This document shows positions 12,929 to 26,450 of a stretch of 64,000 nucleotides of DNA, piece by piece. Positions within the stretch are counted from its first letter, which is position 1; every line of letters begins with the position of its first letter. This stretch comes from Gymnorhina tibicen (taxonomy: Eukaryota; Chordata; Aves; Passeriformes; Artamidae). The stretch spans positions 1,364,001 to 1,428,000 of the forward strand of contig VXAZ01004553.1 in assembly GCA_013399875.1 (NCBI GenBank). Direction: 5' to 3'. Position numbers and translations under genes: made by a program. The notes under the pieces are model-generated. The model had not been told where the DNA came from. It saw nothing but the letters and a program-made list of their open reading frames with translations, and did not search any database.

Positions 12929-13027
12929 CTGGTAAGGGTTAGGGCTAGGCTTTGGTAAGGGTTAGGGTCGGATCAGGGTTAGGGTTAGGATTTGATAAGG
13001 GTTTGGGTCTGATAAGGGTTGGGGTTT
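12929..13027. repeat. Degenerate telomere-like G-rich tandem array
   Basis: The + strand carries about five imperfect units built from GGTAAGGGTTAGGG, TCAGGGTTAGGGTTAGG and TGATAAGGGTTTGGG. Vertebrate telomere hexamers TTAGGG occur several times within less than 100 bases, mixed with TAAGGG and TTTGGG variants. Unit length drifts between about 18 and 24 bases, so it is a decayed minisatellite rather than a pure hexamer block. Four GGG runs with short loops give G-quadruplex potential. Confidence 0.75.
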
Positions 13028-16000
13028 CTCTGAAGCACTGAGAAAAGTGCAGATCTATTGAAGAAAAGCATTACTAAAATACACTTGTAGATCATCACTG
13101 TGTTCTGGTAACTTCTAGCACAAACTTTACGTAGATGTCCCACAAAGCTGCAATTAGAAATCAAATTTAGTTCTGTAATCATTATGCTGCAGGGTCTGTT
13201 CCAAGGTGCAACCCAAACAAAAGGAGAAAGAAAGCAGTTCAGTGTGACAAGGGCAGTAACATACAGCACTACACACAGCCAGCTTTCACACTAAACAGCC
13301 TCCCCTGCCCAAGCCCGGCTATGGGAAGGCTAACAAAATAGTTATTTCTTCTTTACTTAATATGTATGAAAAGAGTAAAGAGATTATGTGTGTTGGCAGA
13401 AACAGGTAACAGTAGCTTGACAGTATTTAGTAAATGTAAAATGCTGTACTGTATGTTTTTCTTGCTTTTGAACCACTCTTAGTTAACTTAAAATTATAAC
13501 ATGCTGAATTATAAAGCTTAGACTGAAGACTTATGCCTGCAAAATGAAAATGGCCAATTAAGTTCAAGCTGTGTGTAAAACTCAAGAGATGAATGAGCAC
13601 AGACTGTTGTGAATTCAGGCAGTTTTCATCTAAGTAGTCACTAAGAGGGGACTTAAAGTCCAAAGTTTCATCTTTTTTTCCCATGAAGTTTCCTCCTTGA
13701 CTGCAACATTTACATCTCTATGAAAATATTTGGTAAATTGATTCAAGCTACTTTATCAGACTGTATTACTGGGGAGGGGGTTGGCAGATAATTCAGCTTT
13801 TCCCGGATAACATTATTTGTATTATCTCTAACAGAGAAACTGTATTAGGGACAGAAAACTGTCATTATTCTCATAACTATAAATCTCACTGGGTTCCATC
13901 AATAACTTCCTTTAAGTAGCTATTTCGACTAAGGAAAATTCTCTCATTTCATGTTTAAAAAGCAATTTACAAACACTAATTTCCAGCAGGGAAAGGACAA
14001 AATCTTAAGAAATTCTACAACCCTTTGAAATCCCTTCAAATATTCTAGCTTCTTAGCACATCCAGTAGTATCCAACAACACTCATCAGAAACTGGGAGTT
14101 ATTTTGAAGACTGAACTTGCTTTTCACACCTTGGCACATAAAGACCCAAAGCACCCCAGCTGGCTCTTGCCAAAGAGAGCGCCCTGGCATGAGCATCAGA
14201 GCATACAAATTAATCACAGCACCAGGGGCACCAGCACGAGGAAACTGGGTAAGAGAACTTGGTGTGACGTTTTGTACAAAAGCAGAGAGTCACTCCGTGC
14301 CTTGCATGACAAATGGCTTCACTTCACTCCCACTGTTTGGCGTCCAGTCTGCACAGCAACCTTTGCAGCGTTTGAAATGATGTACAAGGATTCTGGGAAA
14401 GCTTGAAAATTTCAGTTCAAAGAAACAGGACTTTTGGCTCACTTTAATGTACAATTTAATCAAGTTAGACCTAAATCTAGAGTAAATTTACTGAGGTTAA
14501 GCTCTGTGCTGACCAATTCAAACACATTAATTTGTGGGTTACAAATTTTCATTATATTCAGGCAGTAGCTAAAGAAGTGAATTTGCTTCTCTATGAAATG
14601 AGAGGGGGTTTTATGGTCTAAGTATATTTTAAATTAGGAAGCATGAAATGACAGCTGAAAAAAGAGTAAATTTTATGATTGTAAAACGAAAATAAAGACA
14701 TTTTACTTCCAAAACTTCGTTTCCAAGGATTAGGAAGCGGAGCTGTCCCATCGCAGCCCTAAACCAGACTAATAACCAGTGAGGATGATGGGGACACCGA
14801 TGAAGGCTGTGCTGTGACGACCCTCCACTGGGAACAGCGTCAGCATTAGTCAGAGCAGTCCTCTGGCCAGTTCCCTACACGTGAGCCAAGGCCAACCCAA
14901 AATAGCAGCTATAGAAAATAAAATCCAGTATTGAAAGATAAAAAAAAGTGGAGCACAGTCACTTAGGGCTCTCACAGGCTCTCATGGATTTCTCATTTCT
15001 GCCTTCCGTGTAATGGAGGGATCAGAGTGCCAACAGTTCTTCCAAGATGACAAAACTAACACACGCATTTTAGATGAGAATATAACCACAATAAACCTCA
15101 GCAAAGATCCATGCAGGGTTCTCTGTGGAATACTTCCACAGAGACATTATTTATACTCAGTGTTCTGCTGTCAAACTATTTCAGTGTGAACATTATTTAT
15201 TTGGCAAAAAATAGCCACTATTTCAATCTAGTAAAAAATAGCTTTTGATAGATGATGTCTCAAGTGCTTTAGCCTGGGAGAAACGTTGCTTGCTGAAGGG
15301 GATATTGTATAGAAATCAACAATTTTTAGATAATAATCACTTGAAAGAAGTAAAAGTTTAAGGACTTTGTATATTTCTTGTTCAGTGTGTACAGTTAGGG
15401 CTTTTCATTCAAGTCTATATTACAGACATTTCTCTGGAAAGAGAGAAGACTGCTATTAACTCCTAGATATATTTCCCACCACTATATCCAGATATATATA
15501 ATGCAATTAGCTACCTCACATTAAAGAGCACATTTTAATCTGTTTTTCTAGATAGATAAAAAGCGCTGGAAAGTTGTTTAAAGAACAAAATGCTTTTGCA
15601 GCCTCATAAAAGAAAGTGATATAAAGCAAGGCAATGTGCGTACAACCCTCGACTGGAAGTGAGACGTGACTTGTATTGCTAAACAATTTTTCTCAAATCA
15701 CTTTAGTGTAGTCTGCGATGTAGAGATATGGACATTGAGCTCCTTTTTTCAAAACAATAGCTTAAATGCTCTATGATAATGTACTTATTATCCTTAACGG
15801 CTTGTCACACCTCCAATTGGTCTCAGCCTTCATAAACAGCAGTTCTTTAGGAAGAGATTAAATCTGAGATTCCAGACCTTCGGCCTCTTCTGCGAGGCAC
15901 CAATTGCTCAAATTAAATAGAAAAGTAGCTTAGAGAGTCAACTAGCATTTAAGCCAGGGAAATCCATGGAAGACATAAAGTTGGAGTGGCCCCCTGTGTA

Positions 16001-17596
16001 CCAAGCCTTTGTCTCACTTTCGTAGAAAGAACAGCCAAACTCTATCAAAGATCTCCCAGCTCGGTGCATTGATGCTCACAGAACCCAGGAAGCAGAACAA
16101 AAACAAATCTGGCAGAGCTGCAGTTTGACAATTGCATCTTCTACACCAGAGTATTTTTTCAGTGTTTCCAGGGATTGTGGAACAATTAATTTAAAAGGAA
16201 ATTTAAACAGTGCTAAAAAAAAAGAACCTTGGTTTGCGAAAATTTTTTTATATATTTTCATTTGGCTGCACAGTGGGATCAGAAGACAAAACTTATTTAG
16301 TTATTTCTCTTCCTTATCTTGCAAAAACCTGAGACATCCTATTAGAGTGTGCTCTGAGACCAGCATTGAAGACTCTGCTTGTGGTCTGGAAGATGTAGAT
16401 TCATAAATCTGTTCTGAATTGGGCTGTTCACTGTCAGTGAACGGTTTTACAAAATGAGCAACCTTCATCTAGTCTCCTTCCTGAACTGTGTGGCAGTATT
16501 GTAGAGACCAGGAAATGAATCCAAACGCAGTCAGCAGGAAAATGTGTTTTTTAATTAATTAATTGTCCGCTTATATGTCTTAATCCCATAAGGATATTGG
16601 TCAGTACTCCATCCACCCCTCAGGGTGATTGGATGAGGTGTTAAAACATCCATTTCACTAACATTACACCAGTGTACCATGAACAGGACTCAGAAAAACA
16701 CCACGTGCACAGATAGTTACAGAAAAACATCTTATTGTTTTCATAGCTTGCATGAGAAAGGAAAGATTCACACAGAACACTGCAAGAAGCTGGAAAACCC
16801 TTCTAACAGGCTTTTCTGTATCCACAAACTGTTCTACCTCACGTTTATCCTGAACCGAGGGGAAAAACTCGCTTGGCAGTCAGGTAATAAAAGTACTGAT
16901 GTGTCCTCAACTCTCTGCTCCGTTTATTTTGATGACTTTCCCCCCGAGTTACCAAGCCAGCCTCGTCCCTGCTGGTCTAGTGAAGTGTTTTACTAGCTTT
17001 ACAAAGCAGATGGATGCAAGAAGAAGAGGCTGAGTGAAATTCATCCTGAAGGAGACTGGTGCTGTGTGGAGAAGCATGTTTAGGGCTACAAAACTCTCTG
17101 GTGCAATCCTTGTTCTACTGGCTCAGACACCTGAACCTTCTTTCTCCCCATCCATGTATAAATCCTTTTCTGACTCGTGCTGGATCTCTACTTCAACCTG
17201 AGAATTATATCTGAATGAAAAGTTTTCCCTCCGGAAAAAAAAGTGAAAATCAATATATTCCATTAAAAGGGTCAATATGTTGGTGTTTCTTTCTGGAGAG
17301 TCAAGAGACCAAAATGTTTCCCCAAAATATTAAGAATGTCTTCTAGCTTGCTAGTCCAGGACTGCAATTGCATCAGTTCTAGGAGTGCTAACATAGAACT
17401 TTTTTAAACATTCAATTAAAAAACAAATCACAAACCACCTTTTGCATTTATTTCTGACCCCACAAACAAATGTCCTTGTTTGAAAAGGGACAAAACAGAG
17501 CTCTGAGCTTCCGACCCAGACCTGGCCTTCTGTGTTATCTTGAACCAGGGCACATGACCATAAACCAAATTCTAGCAATGCATAAAGCGTATTTCA

Positions 17597-17615
17597 CACA
17601 CACACACACACATTT
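17597..17615. repeat. CA microsatellite
   Basis: A pure (CA)n run of about nine units within intron 2. It could be length-polymorphic. Confidence 0.85.
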
Positions 17616-20600
17616 CACAAATCCATGTGGTAAAGAATTCATTCAGATTCTTTCTGCCTCAGCACAAGCCAAAGATTTATAAGTATGCACCTAAACCAAC
17701 TTCCAGGTCTTATGCTAAGCATACAATTTAAGGCCATTAAAAAGTCAAATGCAGACTGCTCAGTATCTGGCAGGATAAAGAATTATGTTTACGGACATGT
17801 GTGTTGAAAGCCGAAGGACTACCTAATTACCATGAGTAAAACTCAGCATTTTAATTTGTGCTAAATGCAAATTAAAATCTTGTCAGCACGTTCTTAATTC
17901 ATCAAAACAATATGAAACTTTTCATACCAGTACCAGGATTTCACTCAGTTTCTGCAGCAACTGTCATTATCTGCCTGAACCCATGTGTCTTTGCTTCTGT
18001 CAATGCACAGAATTTTTCGTACAAAAATACCATTTATAAATGCTTGAAAGAATGTGCCTCCACTGTGACTAATAGATATTTCATTAGTATGGACCTCCAG
18101 TCACCATTCAAGTCCAGTCAATAACATATTTTAAATTCAGTGGTCCAGAACTTCTGTTCACCCTGAAAATAAGCTTTAAGCACTCACACAGTTAAGAAAT
18201 ATAAATAAGAAAAAAAAGATGTCCTCATATTCATAATGCAACAATACTTGAGAGGAAGCATGATCTAATCCCAAATCCACTATTCTTATTACCAGTTCTA
18301 GAAAGCTCAACTAAGGGCAGTCAAGAAAATGTGATCTTCATATCAGAACAAACCACGTCGGCTGGGTGACAGTCGTTCCTTACTAATTACTACACTACAG
18401 TAGTTTAGCAAAGTTGGGGTTAAATGATACTGATAAGGTGTCTCTGCCATTTGAAATTAATTACATTGTTATCTTTTGATAAGATTATCTTTCTTGTATT
18501 GTTGTATATTACCAACATCTTTAGACCCATAATGAGCAGTGCATAAGTAATGTGGGTGCCAGAGAAATATTTGCTGTGGATTCACACAGAAGGCATGGAC
18601 CTTATCTTCTGCTCACACTGGCACTTCTCATTTACATTTCTGTGGCAAGGAACTCCAGGTTCATTGTCAATTCAATCTGAAACTCAGGAACTGCCATTTT
18701 TATTTCAGGAACAACATCCCAGATAAGAACACACTTGCAACTCCAGTCGATCAAAGAAAAAGGAATGTTAAATTTGAGGAGGCCCGTAAAACATCTAATA
18801 AGGAAGAAATTTTATAGTGGCTGGTCAAACAACATATATAGCTCGTGCACTGAAGGCACCTTTCTGTGTGTCAGGTGCTCCCTGCAGAGGGGTGATAAGA
18901 GCCTGCTTTCCTCCTCAACCATTCTCTCTTTTCCATTTATCAGAGCATTAATTGCCAGCCAAAGGAGCTTTTTCTAATTACGAATTTGTGGAGTGTAAAG
19001 TCCAACACGGGCTTAAGGGTAGAGGGGGCTTCTTTACTAATGTAATCAATAATAATATTATAGAGATGACACTTCTCTGAAATACAATGTAACAACCGGT
19101 GGCAAACTACAAAGGAAATGCCTCTTCTGCTCTTAGGAACACCAGAACTGGTGAAGGTCACTTGAAATACACAGTAAAATGCGAGTCTGCACATTTTACT
19201 GGATCAGCATTTCTCAGTTGCTTAGTTTGTTCAGACTTTTCATGTAACTTTCATTTTAGAAAATACTACACTACTCAGCATTATGACAATAGTGCCAAGA
19301 GTAGCTACCTCACTTGGAGCTCCTCACTTAAGAAGGGATTTAAGGATTACAGAAAATACATATTTTTAATAGCATTATTGTCCTGCTTGGTGTTGGAGCT
19401 TTAAAGCATCAGCAGCTCTGGCACATGTGCTATTCATGTTCCTCGTGAGTGTCTCAAAGCCAAAATATACATCCCAACCTAGCTCAAGCGGATTCCACAA
19501 AAATTCTCATAGCCTTTGGATGACTGTGTACAGAACATAATCTATTTCTGAGAGACTTAATCCACTGTTAAAACCACATTTACAGCAGAAATACCGGTGA
19601 TCTGGAACTACAGGCTTTGTGCAGATAAACTTAAGAAGGGCATTTACTTCCTTAAAAAAGCTCTCAAATCTTTTGCTTAGCAATTTGCATCCACTGTCAG
19701 ATCAGAAATGCTGGTCCTGCAGAAGAGCTGCAGCAAGTCCGGAGGGGTTTCTGGCAGCACTGACAGTAGCTGTGAGCAGTTATAAACCACCAGGCTTTTT
19801 ACGTGCATGTGAGTGTGTGCCTGAACGTTAGACAGAGTCAAGAGGAAATAACCCAGGCTCCGGCTGCTCGCACTTTTGCTGGTGAACTACTAATGTACAA
19901 GCTTCTCCAACTCCTCCCTTCTTTAGAGGGCATCACAGATTATGTGGGCTATTCACGATCAATTCCCCTCCGTGCCACTCTGCCCAAGGTTCTCTGTAAA
20001 GCCTAATCTCATGTTACCTTGAGCACCCTTCCAGCAAATTAAACCTGCAGGCTGAGAGTGTCCAAGAAATCAAAAAGTTCTGCTTTCTCTCTTCCAGTAC
20101 GAGAGGATTCTGATTCAGAAAGACACACTGCACTCAGACAACAGTAAAGCCATCGTTTGGCAAAAAGGAGACTCTTGTGGGCAGAACAGATTTCTTCAAG
20201 AGTGTGGTAGGCTCTCTTCAAACACTGACTGAAGCCCAAGTCAGTTAAGTACTGCGACTAAAAGAAAAGCTCACATTAAAACATGGTTTAGACAATTTTT
20301 TGAACAGTGTCTTGCCCTAAAAGGTTCATTATGGGAAGAAAACAGTGACATGAGTAATAGAAAAGTAACTAAAAGCATTAGTGGTTGTATGAGTCTGTGT
20401 GTGAGGTTGTCTGTTGGTGGTTTTGTTGGAGTTTGGGGTTTTTTGTGTTTTTTTCCAAAGAGGTTCTCTATTGTCTTGAATACAGCAATGTATTTCCCCA
20501 TGGTATAAGCTGTCTTCTGGAGGAAATAATCATGCAAAAAGGGATTCTGAAAAAACTAGAGTAACAGAGAATTTTGGTAAAGGTTTCTAATAAAATTCTT

Positions 20601-21247
20601 AATCTCCCTAGTAAATTGGACTATTCTAAAAATAGAGCTGTAAAATGAAATGGTAGTGTATCAAATATTACTTGTACACAGATCGACACGATAATAACTG
20701 AGTAATCTCAGGGCCCTACACTGAATGAAATGTTCACTTAGTGGTACTTCCACATTACACATGGACCACGAATTTTGCCAACACCCTGGCACACATTTTT
20801 TTTTAAATCAAATTATAAAAGGCAGGGATTTTTAAAATCTGCTCCTGGAATTTTTTACATGTTCAAAATGAATTTCCAAGACAGCTTGCATAAGGGACAG
20901 CAGATTTCTGAAGCTTCAGAGGAACCCTACATAAAAAGCATTAGACTAAGTTTTCAGCTCCTGCTGCTTTGGCACATTTTGTTTTGAAATAACAGGTTTC
21001 ATTATGTGTGTTGATTTTGTGGCTGTGGATAGACTTCCCAATTAAAAAATGATACTCCTATCTTACCGTACATGCATCTGGCGACAAAAACCTCTAGAAG
21101 AAACCACAAATTTATCTCAGTCTCAAAGGGATTTAATTCTGATGATTATGTTTTTCCAGATTATAATGCTGTTTTATTTGAAATTTCATTAGGATGAGCA
21201 GAAATTCAATATATGTATTTGTAGAAAATAAGTATGTATAATATTAG

Positions 21248-21317
21248 ACCGAGAGGGTGGTAAATACATTTTCTTTTGGGGATCCCTTGCAACTCAGCAT
21301 ATTATATGATTCTATCA
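21248..21317 (+). mobile_element. CR1 LINE 3' fragment (short, degraded)
   Basis: The segment has GAGAGGGTGGTAAATA, then GGATCCCTTGCAACTCAG, and ends ATATGATTCTAT. This matches the order at the CR1 3' end (gagaggtggt..., gatcccttccaacctcag, ttctatgattctatg). It is immediately followed by an A-run and a second CR1 3' end. Confidence 0.7.
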
Positions 21318-21326
21318 AAAAAAAAG

Positions 21327-21517
21327 TCACAGTGAGAACAATCAATCAGTTGAACAACCTCCACAGGAATGTGGTAGAGTCCCCATCTCTGGATGTTTTC
21401 AAGAAGTGGACAAGGGTCAAAACAACCTAATCCAGGCTTCCTTTCACATGGATGGTTGGATCAGATGATCTTTCAAGGTCCCTTCCTACAACCTACACTG
21501 TTCCATGATTTTATGAA
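21327..21517 (+). mobile_element. CR1 LINE 3' fragment
   Basis: This is a 5'-truncated CR1 copy in + orientation. It reads through AACAACCTCCACAGGAATGT, GTAGAGTCCCCATCTCTGGA and GGTTGGATCAGATGATCTTT, and ends TTCCATGATTTTATGAAG. These are the conserved landmarks of the avian CR1 3' end. CR1 is non-LTR and leaves no clear target duplication; none is seen. Confidence 0.9.
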
Positions 21518-24500
21518 GTAGGCATTCAATGAATTTCTGTCTCTCATTTTTTAGATGCATTACAAATTGTATTTTCGCATTTCCTTACCTTTTTTTCCTA
21601 TACTTAATCTGCTACAGGTAGTCTTTCCAACCTTGAACAAAGCTTCTTTCAGCCACATGTCTTCATTTTCTCACTATACTTCCCTCCAAAACACTTACAC
21701 AGTGCAGCACCAAATATGAGTCCAGAAAATACCACTTTCTCAAACAGATGAAGTGCTGGTGTGTAGGAATATAAACAGCTGTCCCTTTCTTCTTGACTCC
21801 CATGCGAGGATCTGAAGTGCATAACTGCAAAAGTTTTTATCTGAGGATTTCACCATAAGTGGCACAAATAGTTGAACCCATCTATCTAAGCATTTGCAGA
21901 ACATGAGCATGGAAGCACGAGAAATAACTCATATTTTCATTGCAGAAACTAAATACTGCCCTGCAGGTTAGCTCTAGCTCATGAGGAGTCTCATGCCATC
22001 TTTCACTCCTAAAGCTGAATTTTGTTGATACAGGAAATCTATCTCAGTAGTTAGGGACTATCAATCACACCAGTGTTTGTTCAGAGGCATTTGATAGTTT
22101 CAATATTATTCTGAATTATTCTCAATAAATGTCAATGAAAAGCTGCATAAAGCTCAAAGTCAGCACCCTGGATTTGTTATTTTTCTGTGCTTTTTCATCT
22201 TCTGGAGACTAATCATACAAATTTTGCACAGGTACTTGAGAAAATAATTCTATAAGGAATGCAACTGTAAAACAACTTCAGCAAAAAGGATAAAAACAAA
22301 ACCCAGTTCAGAAAGGGAAAAACAGCTCCTGATGGTCAGAAATTCAATCACATCTAAAGGAAAAATTAATTTGCAGGAGATACCAACACTTGACAAATGA
22401 CAGCTAATCTCCAGAATATGAACTATGTAATTAGAGAAGTAGTAAAATTAAAGGCCAGGAATCATATTTAATGGATTAGATTCTTATTACTTCTTATTTT
22501 CACTTAACAAAAAACACCCACAACACTTCCATGTTATACAGAGCACAGTAGGCATTACACCATCCAGTTTAGTAATCCAAAATACATGTAAATGTTGCTG
22601 TTTCTGATTCTGTGCCAAACAACAGTAAGAACAAAAACATAGTATGAATCCAAACACATTTATTTGTTTAAGTGACTAAGCGTAGAGTGCTAGGAGAGTA
22701 TTTGGAGCGGTTTCATCACTTTAATCCTGTAGTAGGAAAGATTTGCTTATCTTTTTGATAGGTACCAGGACAACAGCTATTCTTACTGGAATTGCTTTTT
22801 AAGGTTCCTACCAAATTTACAAAATTAGTCTGTGTTCCACTCTTTTAAAATCTCTTTGTTCTATTTTACACTCAAGGTTGGAATGCTACACGTTTAACAA
22901 ACATTTGTTATTTTATGCACGGACAATATTTCCATGCAAGGAGACAGATGATTATTGAAACATTCCCAACTTGGGAGGCAAACATTGCATGTGAAGTGCA
23001 GAATCCCTGAAGTTTAGTCACGGCTCAAGTGTGATATGTGATCTTGAGCAAGTTCCTTCAATATTTCATCTTCTGTTAAATGGATATCATAAATTCACAT
23101 TCCAGGAAAAATATTTACGGAATTTAGTTTACGTAAAAACTTTGAAGTCTTAATCAGAAAGACAATATAAATGAACATTTGAGAGCTGTATTATATCCAT
23201 AAATGTAAAAGCAAATGTGGAACACTGACAACAGAAAACCGTAAGGACAGGACTTGGTAAATTTAATTGGAAAAAAATTTAGCTATGATTTCTCAAAATC
23301 CAAGAGAATGTTATCAAGTATCTTAATAACGAGTTTAGCATTTTATCCTGCCTTTATATATTTATCATGTTCTTAATCTTGCAATATTCCTTTCCATATT
23401 TATATGAGTTTAGCTTATTAGGCTCAGGCCTAACCCAAGTTTTTAGTGGACATGATGTGTATAGATGTAAAAATATGAACAAAAATTGTAAAATTCCAGG
23501 ACCAGCTTTCATACAGGTTGTATCGGGATTGTTCCTCCCCAGAGGAAATCCCAAATCTCTCTCATACTCAGCAGAGAGAGGCGAAATGGGTTCAGAAGCC
23601 TAAAAACACATTGCCATGAACACAATGTTCTTCTTGTGAAAGCTGCCAGTTGCATAACATCTGCACCACATACAAAGCTGGCTGTTTAGGATGTGGGTTT
23701 AATTCATTTTGCAAGAAATGTAATCAGTGGAACATCAGATGAACTAAGAGGAAAAAAAATACAGACAAATAGAGAGTTTGGAGAAGGTACCATATGGGTC
23801 TTTTTCATCTTTTGGGGAAATCCTACACGATGTCTAAGAAATTATTGTTTGGAACACACGGTATTGAAGCTAAGGCCATTATATAAGCCCAGTGTCTAAA
23901 TATATCATAACCCAATTCTAATTCATACAAGCACTTTGTGTAACCCTTACGGAAAATAAAACTGGGTTATTGAAAGATTCTAAAGGAAGCCAAGAAACTT
24001 TGCACAGTCAAAAACCCCACTGCTCCTCTGCATGCAGCTAATACAGAAAACATTTATGATTGTCTTAATCTGGGATTTATCACAATGTGTGGGCAGATTT
24101 TCTTAACAGGAAGGATTAGTGGAGGGGGAGGTGATTTACTGACTGGAGGTTTTTCCTTTACTCCTACATGTGGGATTCCCACACTATCATGTAAAGAGAG
24201 GCCAGAGAGAGAGGACAGCAATAAGAGGCAAACTGCTGCCTTAGCAACCATTTAAAATACCTCCCTGAAGCTTCCAGAAAGCATTCCTCATGTAACAGTA
24301 TAAAATAGGGAGTTCATTTTCCTATGAAAGTGACCTATTGCTCAAGAGAGACTGTAGTAAAAAGTATTTCTCCATTTCCATTATTTGTTTGCGACTTTAT
24401 GTCCCTTATCTCCCCTACCCTGTATTCTTCCTATTTAAAAGCAGTCTGTTAGCTAAAATAAGTTTGTGATAAACAGGCTAAAGAGAGCAATAACAGGTAT

Positions 24501-24562
24501 AATTAAGTCTCCCATACAAGCAGAGTCAACTTTACTCATACAGCTGAAATGAGTAGGAAGAA

Positions 24563-24590
24563 AGAAAAAAAAAAAAAAAAAAGAAAAAAG
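24563..24590. repeat. Poly(A)-rich simple repeat
   Basis: An A-run of about 28 bases interrupted by a few G. No retroposed body could be recognised upstream. Confidence 0.85.
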
Positions 24591-25555
24591 ATTAAATGAG
24601 TTCTAGGAGAACAAAACCCTGATGTGTGCCTGACAAATAATGAATAAACACTGGCAATGCCCTAAGGAACCTCTACTACGCTACTGACTGTTTGAGATAT
24701 ATAATCATTAAAGTTAGAGAACACTAAGTACCAAAGCTACCTCTTACATACTCACTCTTTTAAATGTTTCTTTTGAAAAGAAAAGCAGGTTCAAATGAAC
24801 TGTGCCCACCCACAAGGAGTAAAAAGAGGCAAGAGCAGCAACAGTGCCTCAATTCACATAGATGAGAATAATTGGGGCCCAGTTCAATCTGTGAAGTAAA
24901 CAGAAGCAGGATGAAGGCTTTTCAATTTACACCTACAGCCTACAAATTAGTAAGCAGTCTGGTAGGATGAGCGTGCCAGGGATTGCATAATAACCCTACC
25001 CCCAGCAACAATGCAGGAATGGGGAACAAAATGGTAGCTCTATACCAGCAGGGAATTTCCCTTTCTAATTACTGACTACTGTGAAAAGCATTCTCAAGAG
25101 CCAAACGTCAGCTTTTGTGCAACTGGATGGGGAATTTCTTCATTATTCTTGATTTATTCTTATCTGAAAATTAATTTCAATGCTGTTTTAAGAATCAAAA
25201 GTAACTATGCATAAAAAATATAAAGTATTTCCTGGCAAATATTGCTTGAGAATTTATTTGGTGAAATAATTATTTTTCTACCAAAAGTTCAACAGATTAC
25301 CAGTAACTATGGCTTGTTTAAATATCTTGCCTTTATCAGTATTCATTATACAGTCACTTGTCTATATCAATTGCAACCAGAAGTACCTAATCCAGAAAAT
25401 TCTGGCTTTGCAGAACACGTTGAGTACATTCACATCCTGCCTCTTATACAACCGTGAGAAAAGTGAAGCTGAATATACGACTTTCTGTTTTTCTCACAGC
25501 AACCGAAAAAGGAGACAAAACAGAGCAGAAGGGGGATGGTTTGAGATAAATAGGT

Positions 25556-25571
25556 AAAAAAAAAAAAAAAA
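25556..25571. repeat. Poly(A) run
   Basis: An A homopolymer of about 16-17 bases after GGT. No associated element was recognised. Confidence 0.8.
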
Positions 25572-26300
25572 TGCAACCCTCTTCTGAGGAACACAATTAC
25601 AAGAAAATTTTCTGTCCCCTTTCAATGATTGTTCATATGTAGATTTCCACTTTGGGCAACTCCCAATAACTCCCTCCTTCCAGAGGCATAACTACGTGGA
25701 GTAGGAGTAAAAAATCATTTCGGAAAACAAAACTATATAAGTATAGTGGCAAGTGGTACATAATTTCTAGATAAACCCTTGACTTTGTAGAGCTTGATTA
25801 GTAAGTCAAGCTCTTGTAAGTCAGTCCTGACGTAGCTGTCCTGATGGTATCCGGGATGGGAACATCCATACCACGGCTTGAGAAACAGCCTGAATCAGAA
25901 GGGTCTGTGGGGAAGCCAGATCTACTCATGGCTGTTCTCTGGTGTTTACCTGCTAGAGACACACAAAAATGAGAGGCTGAGGAAATGACCTGGCTCAGCC
26001 AGCGCAGAAGGCAAGAGAGCTCCTTATATTGAGAAAGGTCAGAGTGAAAGCAGCTGCTCAGAGAAGGAGGAAGGTGGAGACAACCTTATCTCCTGCTTGA
26101 AGTGAAAGCCAGATCTCCTGACTGATTAGGTTGACAGTCCTGTGCAGGCAGCACGCCAATTCTGTCAGAGAACAATTTAGCAGGTGAGAAACCATCCATG
26201 AAACCATTACTCTTAGAGCAGCAATGACCATACTCAGGAAATCCACGCAGATCAAGATTCAGGGGACAGGCTGGGATCAGTGCAAGTGATTAGCGGAAAG

Positions 26301-26450
26301 GTCACAGAATCGCAGAATGTGCTGAGATGGAAGGGATCCACAAGGATCATTGAGTCCAACTCCTGGCCCTGCACAGGACTCTCCCCAAGAGTCATATCAC
26401 ATGCCCAAGAGCATTGTCCAAATGCTTCCTGAACTCTTTACGCTAAGGGA
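26301..26450 (-). mobile_element. CR1 LINE 3' fragment
   Basis: Read on the + strand it starts GTCACAGAATCGCAGAATG, then GATGGAAGGGATCCACAAGG and ATCATTGAGTCCAACTCC, and continues to CCAAATGCTTCCTGAACTCT. This is the reverse complement of the avian CR1 3' end, so the copy is on the minus strand and 5'-truncated. The outer limit on the right is approximate. Confidence 0.9.

Noticed and set aside
16428..16444. Perfect palindrome GTTCACTGTCAGTGAAC
   Set aside because: An 8-bp stem with a 1-base centre is short enough to be expected by chance in 64 kb.
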